Assembly (NCBI GenBank): GCA_938036545.1
Contig: CALHQJ010000058.1
Coordinates: forward strand, 1-11,571
DNA length: 11,571 bases
Direction: 5' to 3'
DNA from: an uncultured Clostridium sp.
Lineage (GTDB): Bacteria > Bacillota > Clostridia > Lachnospirales > Lachnospiraceae
The translations under genes and the position numbers were made by a program. This document shows, one piece after another, positions 7,660 to 11,571 of this stretch (position 1 is its first letter; the number at the start of each line of letters is the position of its first letter). The notes below the pieces were generated by a model, which ran no database searches, was not told the origin of the DNA, and worked only from the letters and a program-made list of their open reading frames with translations.

Positions 7660-7660
7660 C

Positions 7661-7846
7661 ATGGCTAAATGTGCAATTTGCGAGAAAGCTGCTCACTTTG
7701 GTAACGCAGTGAGCCATTCCCATAGACGTTCTAACAAGATGTGGAAAGCTAACGTAAAATCTGTTAAGGTAAAAGTTAACGGCGGTGCTCAGAAGATGTA
7801 CGTATGTACTTCCTGCTTACGCTCCGGATTAGTTGAAAGAGCTTAA
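7661..7846 (+). CDS. rpmB: Large ribosomal subunit protein bL28
   Basis: A 61-residue basic protein starting at ATG 7661, with AAGGAGG eight bases upstream, the strongest ribosome site in the window. The sequence MAKCAICEKAAHFGNAVSHS and RRSNKMWKANV are characteristic of bL28. It carries two CxxC pairs (Cys4/Cys7 and Cys49/Cys52), so it is the zinc-binding C+ form. Many bacteria also hold a zinc-free paralogue induced under zinc starvation; this copy is the zinc form. It is a single-gene transcription unit with its own promoter and a strong terminator directly downstream, divergent from the asp23-fakA-recG operon as in many Clostridia. Confidence 0.98.
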   Translation: MAKCAICEKAAHFGNAVSHSHRRSNKMWKANVKSVKVKVNGGAQKMYVCTSCLRSGLVERA

Positions 7847-7858
7847 TAAGATTTTAAT

Positions 7859-7885
7859 CCCCTGGTCATATGGCCAGGGGTTTTT
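7859..7885 (+). terminator. Intrinsic terminator of rpmB
   Basis: CCCCTGGT and GCCAGGGG form an 8-bp GC-rich stem (one G-U pair) around the loop CATATG. The stem is followed directly by TTTTTCATTTT, starting 13 bases after the rpmB stop. On the opposite strand the hairpin is followed only by ATTAAAAT, so it would be a poor terminator for the incoming fucosidase transcript. Confidence 0.92.
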
Positions 7886-7889
7886 CATT

Positions 7890-8798
7890 TTAATAGCACT
7901 CTACTCTCAAAATATGCGCTTCTCTCCTGCACATTGTGATAACCAGTTCCAGGCTTTTCAGCTTTACCTGAGGCAGACGGATATGCTTCTTATATCCGAT
8001 TACCGTTCCGACAGCCAGTATCTGGCCCGTATCCGCCTTCCCAGTTCTTCCAGTACCGTCACATCCCGCTGGTTTAAAAGCCCGTTTGGCATTGGCGGAA
8101 CATTTAACCGCAGGAACAACGCTCCATTCCTCTTTTCTTGTATCGGCTGCTTCATTTCCGCACCAGCGGACGTCCGGTCCGGTTACGCTGATACAGGCAT
8201 CAGGCTGGAGGCGGCGTATGGTATCGTAATAACGGAGCCAGTCATACTGCTGGATTTTCCCGTTTTTTCCTTCTCCGCAAGCGCCGTCCAGCCAGACGCA
8301 GAAAAATTCCCCGTATTTGGTCAGCAGCTCTATCAGCTGGTTGACAAAACAATCGTCATAGGCCTTTCCCTGCCCATAGCTGGGGTGATTTCTGTCCCAG
8401 GGCGATAAATAAACGCCAAATTTCAGTCCTTCCCTCCGGCAAGCCTCCAACACCTCCTTCACAATGTCTCCGGCTCCGTTTTTATAAGGGCTGGCGGCTA
8501 TGGTGTGTCCCGTATATCGGCTGGGCCAGAGGCAGAAGCCGTCGTGGTGCTTGCAGGTTAAAATAGCCCCCTTCATTCCGGCTGATTTTATAGCCCTTAC
8601 CCACTGGGAAGGATTGAATTGTTCCAAAAAAAACAGAGAGGGAGACTCTGTTCCGTCTCCCCACTCTTTCCCCGTATAGGTATTGATTGTGTAATGAAAA
8701 AAGCCGTAAAATTCCAGCTGCTGGTGAGCCATCTAGCGTTTGGATGGAGTAATGGAAACCAGATGCTCTTCCATATTTTTGTTATTTAGATTGTCCAT
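7890..8798 (-). pseudogene. GH29 alpha-L-fucosidase, broken by an amber codon and two internal junctions
   Basis: The original start is ATG 8798, with AAAGGA eight bases upstream. Codons 1-21 end ITPSKR, codon 22 is TAG (8733-8735), and the frame continues MAHQQLEFYGFFHYTINT. GH29 proteins usually have Gln at this point (PSxRQ), so one CAG-to-TAG change is the simplest reading. The catalytic domain is clear: CKHHDGFCLWPS, GVYLSPWDRN, FCVWLDGACGEG with the expected nucleophile Asp, and GPDVRWCGNE. After EEWSVVPA (to about 8109) the frame turns to unrelated residues, while the next frame reads LNVPPMPNG...ELGRRIRA (8107 to about 8022), the later GH29 core. The first frame then resumes with LAVGTVIGYKKHIRLP...LRVECY to 7890, which resembles a GH29 C-terminal sandwich domain. 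From family knowledge, roughly 80-90 residues are missing at each junction. It would have removed terminal fucose from glycans; activity is unlikely. Confidence 0.85.
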
Positions 8799-8814
8799 AA
8801 CATCCGTCCTTTCT

Positions 8815-9831
8815 TTACCAGCGGGTCATATCGTACGGTCGCAGGTAAGGAACCGTTCCATTCATTTCATAGGCGTTGGTGTTGGCATGAAGTCCCCTGC
8901 CGTCCTGGCAGTCTATGCGGATGTAGCCCTCTTTTCCGGTCAGTTCAAAGCAGGCTTCCGTAATCGTCTCTCCTGGGGCAGCGGCCGTCCTGTAACAGTT
9001 TCTGCCTTCCGTTGCCACATAAATCTTTTCCACAGGGCTGGTCTTAATAAACAACTTTCCGTCTTCCACATACAGTTCTTTAATTTCCGGCCCCATAGAG
9101 CTGTAAAAGCTGCCTTTTAACAAGGCTGCGGTAATGGCCTCATAGGTCAGTTCTTCTGCGTGAATCATGGTAAAGCCTCCAAAGGAATCGCAGAATGGGT
9201 GTCCAAAGGGATAGGAATTGTGGTTATCGTCTGTCGAAACGCAGTAAAGGCGGTTTCCAAGGCGGAGCATTTCATCATAGCTTTGGGGATGATAGCCGTA
9301 CAGGCCGTCATGCTCGCAGCCGTGATTATAAATTTCCATGCCCCAGAAGCCCCGAAGGTTCTTATAATCATCATAATTCTGCAAAGACCAGTAGGGATGG
9401 TTATAGCAGGCAAAGAATCCGTATCCCTTCATTACGTCAATATATTCATTGATATATTCGGTATCATTGTACCGTCTTTCCGGCAAAAGCCCCCTGGACT
9501 TTTCTTCCTGAAAGGCTTCCGGCTGACTGTCGTAAAGATTAATGTGGTAGGTCTTTACTCTGGAAAAATCTCCCGAAGTCTTATAATGTTCGTTAATATC
9601 TACTTCCATGGCAGCTAACGCTAAAAAGCAATCATCTGTCAGTTCCTTGTGCCACTGGTAGTTCCGGTGATCCGTATAAGCAACTACCGCGTATCCCTGC
9701 TCCTGGTAGGCTTTTTTTACCTCCTCGGGAGTAAGGCGTCCATCAGAGAAGGTGGTGTGGCAATGGAGATTCGCTTTGTAATAGCTGCCCTTCTGTTCCG
9801 AACCGGGCAGCAGATAAATTCTTTCCGACAT
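8815..9831 (-). CDS. PHP-domain metal-dependent hydrolase, apparently intact
   Basis: A 338-residue protein starting at ATG 9831 with AAAGGAG eight bases upstream. It has the ordered metal-binding motifs of the polymerase and histidinol phosphatase (PHP) family: NLHCHTTFSDG (21-31), YTDHRNY (52-58), Glu76 in AAMEVD, YNHPYW (143-148), MEIYNHG (165-171) and STDDNH (199-204). These resemble stand-alone PHP phosphoesterases rather than the DNA polymerase domain. After residue about 245 there is a beta-rich C-terminal part of unclear role. No lesion is visible. The gene lies between an MFS transporter remnant and the fucosidase remnant; its TAA overlaps the ribosome-site region of the latter, so the three were probably one operon. 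A phosphosugar or other phosphoester substrate is plausible from this setting but not shown. Confidence 0.85.
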   Translation of the reverse strand: MSERIYLLPGSEQKGSYYKANLHCHTTFSDGRLTPEEVKKAYQEQGYAVVAYTDHRNYQWHKELTDDCFLALAAMEVDINEHYKTSGDFSRVKTYHINLYDSQPEAFQEEKSRGLLPERRYNDTEYINEYIDVMKGYGFFACYNHPYWSLQNYDDYKNLRGFWGMEIYNHGCEHDGLYGYHPQSYDEMLRLGNRLYCVSTDDNHNSYPFGHPFCDSFGGFTMIHAEELTYEAITAALLKGSFYSSMGPEIKELYVEDGKLFIKTSPVEKIYVATEGRNCYRTAAAPGETITEACFELTGKEGYIRIDCQDGRGLHANTNAYEMNGTVPYLRPYDMTRW

Positions 9832-9883
9832 AATATTGTCTCCTTTTTTTTAATTTATAGCAACAGCTTTCAACTGCTTCTAT

Positions 9884-10137
9884 CTACAGATGAAGAGTAT
9901 TCTTCCGGTAGGAAAGCCATGGTTTTACTACCGAAAAGCAAAGTCCCATGGCTAAAACAGCCATGAAAAACCAGACGAGAATGGTGCCTTCCCATCCTAT
10001 TATAACCGATAAGGTACCGATTCCGTAAGTAGAAATTGCGCCGCCTGCATATACCGATGAATTTAATAAGCCGGATATGGATGAGGCCTTTCCGATGACT
10101 CCAAAATGAGACGGCAGAACAGCAATCAGAATTCCGG
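9884..10137 (-). pseudogene. 3' remnant of an MFS transporter gene
   Basis: Read in the frame ending at TAG 9884-9886, the sequence gives 83 residues starting GILIAVLPSHFGVIGKAS. It continues through SGLLNSSVYAGGAISTYGIG, a hydrophobic IILVWFFMAVLAMGL-like helix (TILVWFFMAVLAMGLCFSVV) and a basic tail PWLSYRKN. This looks like the last two to three helices of a major facilitator superfamily carrier of the organic-phosphate or sugar-acid type. No start codon or ribosome site precedes it. It is joined directly to the solute-binding protein gene, whose frame runs out at TGA 10126-10128 inside this remnant. About 300 or more upstream codons are missing. Reading it as an MFS C-terminus is inference from composition and motif pattern. 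Confidence 0.75.
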
Positions 10138-10629
10138 TACATAGTCGCCGAAGGTTGCCTTGATGTCATAGCCTGCGCCAGATGCCAGCTCATTTAATGG
10201 AGTTAACACACCTGCGTTATAGAAGGTCTTTAAGCCTGGCTTGGTATTGTAAATCAAGTCGATTTCATCGCCTGCCATTAAGCTTACCAGGGTCTTGTCA
10301 ACTTCTCCTGCTTTTGCGCTTGGAATTACGTAGAACTCAATATTGATACCGGTCTGCTCTTTTACCAGTTCAATCAGCTTTAAATTTTCTTCGCCTGTAC
10401 TTGCAGTCTGAGTGGTCGCATACTTTAAGGTAACACCCTCAAACGGCTTGTCAGAAGTTTCGCCTGCCGCTGCGGTCTCTCCGTCTTTTGCCGCTTCTGC
10501 TGTTGTTGCAGCTGCGGTAGTTGCTGCAGTTGTTTCATCAGCGGATTTTGAAGAACAGCCTGCCAGAGCACCGAATGCCATCGCTGTGCAAAGTGACAGT
10601 GAAACAATTTTTTTGAAGTTTCTTTTCAT
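10126..10629 (-). pseudogene. Truncated sugar ABC transporter solute-binding lipoprotein
   Basis: The frame from ATG 10629 gives 167 residues. That ATG is preferred over ATG 10635 because GGGAGG lies eight bases before it and only two before the other. The N-terminus is a lipoprotein signal: MKRNFKK, a hydrophobic core, then the lipobox LAGC with Cys25 as lipidation site. An Ala/Thr/Glu/Lys linker (about 26-62) follows. The mature part VTLKYATTQTASTGEENLK, QTGINIEFYVIP and LMAGDEIDLIYN is typical of family 1 sugar-binding proteins (LplA/YtcQ type). These normally run 430-550 residues, so about two thirds is missing, and the frame ends YVPEF-TGA within the MFS remnant. The permease genes that usually follow are absent. 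A secreted fragment could still be made, but it lacks most of the second lobe. Confidence 0.85.
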
Positions 10630-10698
10630 TGTCATTTCCTCCCAATTTTTCTTTGATGACTATATTGTACCCTGCCATATCGCTAAACCACCTGATCC

Positions 10699-10851
10699 TT
10701 ATACCGGTTTTGCCGTCTCTAACAGCCTTACCGCTTCCTCTCCGTCTCCGGCCTGCCCGGCCACTTCAAATCCCAGCTCTCCCCAGGGAATCCCCTTGGC
10801 CATTCCCCTGCGAATATCTTCTTCATCATCCACAATCAGCAAACGATACAT
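10699..10851 (-). pseudogene. 5' remnant of a YesN/AraC-type response regulator gene
   Basis: The frame from ATG 10851 (GGAGG seven bases upstream) gives 50 residues beginning MYRLLIVDDEEDIRRGMAKG. It continues with IPWGELGFEVAGQAGDGEEA, then VRLLETAKPV and stop. This is the first third of a receiver domain: the acidic pair Asp8-Asp9 that binds Mg2+ and the IPW.ELGFEV.G.A.NG.EA pattern of YesN-type regulators with a C-terminal AraC DNA-binding domain. Family members normally continue KPDVVLTDIRMP, so the break falls just before the phosphorylated Asp. About 200-500 residues are missing. Only 63 bases separate it from the solute-binding protein start. Such regulators, with a YesM sensor kinase, control adjacent sugar ABC transporters, so this belonged to the same locus. 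No sensor kinase gene is present. Confidence 0.85.
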
Positions 10852-10883
10852 CCTGTCCCCTCCATTTGTAAACTGGTGGTATC

Positions 10884-10914
10884 ATTATACGGAACCAAAT
10901 AGGTTTAACAGCAA
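10884..10914 (-). promoter_or_regulatory. Candidate promoter of the response regulator remnant
   Basis: A perfect TATAAT (10884-10889, minus strand) lies 32 bases before the ATG at 10851. The best -35 candidate is TTGCTG (10909-10914) at a long spacing of 19; it overlaps the end of the small membrane protein gene. This would have been the promoter of the now decayed sugar locus. Confidence 0.4.
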
Positions 10915-11042
10915 AACAAATTATATCCGGCAACCAGGCACCCGATAATAAAAGCCAATGTCCCGAAGGTTTCCGGTATAAATAACAGCACCGTCATTCC
11001 GGAGCCAAAGCAAAACAGCATTAATCCAAAGACCCGCTTCAT
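10905..11042 (-). CDS. Small hydrophobic protein of 45 residues, two predicted membrane segments
   Basis: A short frame from ATG 11042 to TAA 10905-10907 with GGAGG five bases upstream, a good ribosome site. The peptide begins MKRVFGLMLFCFGSGMTVLL and ends FIIGCLVAGYNLFCC. It has one hydrophobic segment at about residues 5-21, a short turn with IPET (22-25), and a second segment at about 28-44. The basic N-terminus (Lys2, Arg3) suggests the N-terminus stays inside, and the turn with Glu24 is the only acidic point. The two-helix hairpin and the final Cys-Cys are notable. It follows gerW by 70 bp on the same strand and probably shares its transcript. I do not recognise a named family with certainty. 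The ribosome site, composition and clean ends make it a likely real gene. Confidence 0.75.
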   Translation of the reverse strand: MKRVFGLMLFCFGSGMTVLLFIPETFGTLAFIIGCLVAGYNLFCC

Positions 11043-11074
11043 AGAATCCTCCGTTTCATTCTTTATGATTTATC

Positions 11075-11102
11075 CTATGCGGGACACCCTGTATCTATGC
11101 GG
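11075..11102. repeat. Direct repeat CTATGCGG, 20-bp period
   Basis: CTATGCGG occurs at 11075-11082 and again at 11095-11102, start to start 20 bp, about two turns of DNA, in the gap between gerW and the small membrane protein gene. Such spacing suits a dimeric or cooperative binding site, but an 8-bp repeat can also arise by chance. Confidence 0.3.
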
Positions 11103-11112
11103 TTTTCAGCTC

Positions 11113-11529
11113 CTATCCCTCTTTCGCCATATCCTTTGCCATCTGCTCTGCTGCCTCTACAGCTTCAGGCGCGATTTCCTCATCAAAGGCTTTTCCGCCC
11201 ATAAACCGGTTTACCAAATCCGGAACCATATCAATGACCTTGCTCATGGCGTCCTGATTCTTAATATTAACCAGCTTGGTAACGCCGTTTTGAATAATTA
11301 AAATAGCGCTGGGGGTAATTTTGGCGCTCATGCCGCCTCCGCCGTTGTGTTTCTGCTTCGTCCCTTCGGAAAATGCGCCCGCTCCCATGCCGCAGGTCAC
11401 GTCGATCAGCGGAATAATGGTCACGTCGCCGGCCTGAACCGGCTCCCCCACCACGGTTTTCGTGGTCACAAACTGTTCCAGCCCTTTAAACAGGGTTTCC
11501 ATTGTGGACGAAAAATGATTATCTGCCAT
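11113..11529 (-). CDS. ytfJ: GerW family sporulation protein (YtfJ)
   Basis: A 138-residue protein from ATG 11529 with GAGGAGG eight bases upstream. The family pattern is clear: an N-terminal helix METLFKGLEQFV, TVVGEPVQAGDVTIIPLIDV (about 25-44), Gly-rich GMGAGAFSEG and GGGGMSAKITPSA (about 63-75), then ILIIQNG and an amphipathic C-terminal helix. GerW/YtfJ is made in the forespore and in Bacillus is needed for spore germination in response to L-alanine; the biochemical role is unsettled. Its presence supports an endospore-forming host. The start lies one base after the stop of the gene on its right, so it is the distal member of an operon whose beginning is outside the window. Confidence 0.95.
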   Translation of the reverse strand: MADNHFSSTMETLFKGLEQFVTTKTVVGEPVQAGDVTIIPLIDVTCGMGAGAFSEGTKQKHNGGGGMSAKITPSAILIIQNGVTKLVNIKNQDAMSKVIDMVPDLVNRFMGGKAFDEEIAPEAVEAAEQMAKDMAKEG

Positions 11530-11530
11530 A

Positions 11531-11571
11531 TTATATTCCTCCTCGGTTCAGGAACCGCTTCAACTGTTTCC
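11531..11571 (-). CDS. C-terminal tail of an upstream gene (partial)
   Basis: One minus-strand frame entering from the right edge reads KQLKRFLNRGGI and stops at TAA 11531-11533, one base before the gerW ATG. The basic tail and the tight TAATATG junction are what is expected of the last codons of a co-transcribed gene. In many Firmicutes ytfJ follows ytfI, a DUF2953 protein, which would fit. Twelve residues are too few to identify it, so the name is left open. Confidence 0.5.
   Translation of the reverse strand, partial: KQLKRFLNRGGI

Noticed and set aside
7833..8408. A 191-codon open frame on the plus strand after rpmB.
   Set aside because: It starts inside the rpmB stop region, runs through the rpmB terminator and lies antisense to the fucosidase core; its residues show no family pattern and it has no ribosome site.
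8732..8732. ATG 8732 as the true start of the fucosidase.
   Set aside because: It directly follows TAG, lacks a ribosome site, and omits the PSKR segment typical of the family; ATG 8798 has a proper ribosome site and the same frame.
9870..10193. A 107-codon minus-strand frame spanning the binding-protein/MFS junction.
   Set aside because: It is in neither the lipoprotein frame nor the transporter frame, and its residues are rich in Arg, His, Cys and Ser without domain pattern; it is a shadow of the junction.
7890..10851. A new type of defence, toxin or mobile system built from the short fragments.
   Set aside because: Each fragment matches part of a known sugar-utilisation gene family in natural order. 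No recombinase, terminal repeats or defence domain is present, so decay explains the region better.
10412..10948. A 178-codon plus-strand frame opposite the lipoprotein linker.
   Set aside because: It mirrors the Ala/Thr-rich linker codons on the other strand and crosses the regulator remnant; both minus-strand readings are clearly better.
1..11571. CRISPR arrays, tRNA or rRNA genes, insertion sequences and riboswitches.
   Set aside because: No regularly spaced repeats, cloverleaf or rRNA-like blocks, transposase frames or terminal inverted repeats were seen by eye on either strand; a covariance-model scan could still reveal a weak RNA element.

Overview
The window looks like chromosome of a spore-forming Clostridia species, most likely a Lachnospiraceae member (inference). 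The signs are a GerW/YtfJ spore protein, an Asp23-FakA-RecG operon divergent from rpmB, a YlxM gene, Firmicutes-type Shine-Dalgarno sequences, and a solute-binding lipoprotein with the long Ala/Thr/Glu linker common in that family. Almost every gene is on the minus strand; rpmB is the only convincing plus-strand gene.

Reading the minus strand from the right edge: the tail of an unidentified gene, gerW/ytfJ, and a 45-residue membrane protein (10905-11042) form a compact conserved-looking block. Next comes a decayed carbohydrate-utilisation island (about 7890-10851). It holds the first 50 codons of a YesN-type response regulator, the first 167 codons of a sugar-type ABC solute-binding lipoprotein, the last 83 codons of an MFS transporter fused to it out of frame, an apparently intact PHP-domain hydrolase, and a GH29 alpha-L-fucosidase gene with an amber codon and two frame-changing junctions. 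The pieces keep the original order (regulator, uptake, hydrolase, glycosidase), so several deletions within one ancestral locus explain them best.

In the centre, rpmB (plus) and the asp23/yloU-fakA-recG operon (minus) diverge from a 176-bp region with opposed promoters. rpmB ends in a strong intrinsic terminator that faces the end of the fucosidase pseudogene. recG is preceded by a long inverted repeat and followed, with almost no spacing, by a Gfo/Idh/MocA-type dehydrogenase that lacks the usual Lys of the EKP motif and by a MATE efflux pump. A small nitroreductase-family gene follows. The left edge holds the 5' part of ylxM behind a near-perfect sigma-A promoter.

No CRISPR array, tRNA, rRNA, insertion sequence or phage gene was recognised, and no novel defence or mobile system is claimed. 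The most notable content is the eroded fucoside/sugar locus, the unlisted small membrane protein, and two candidate RNA structures (rpmB leader and recG leader).
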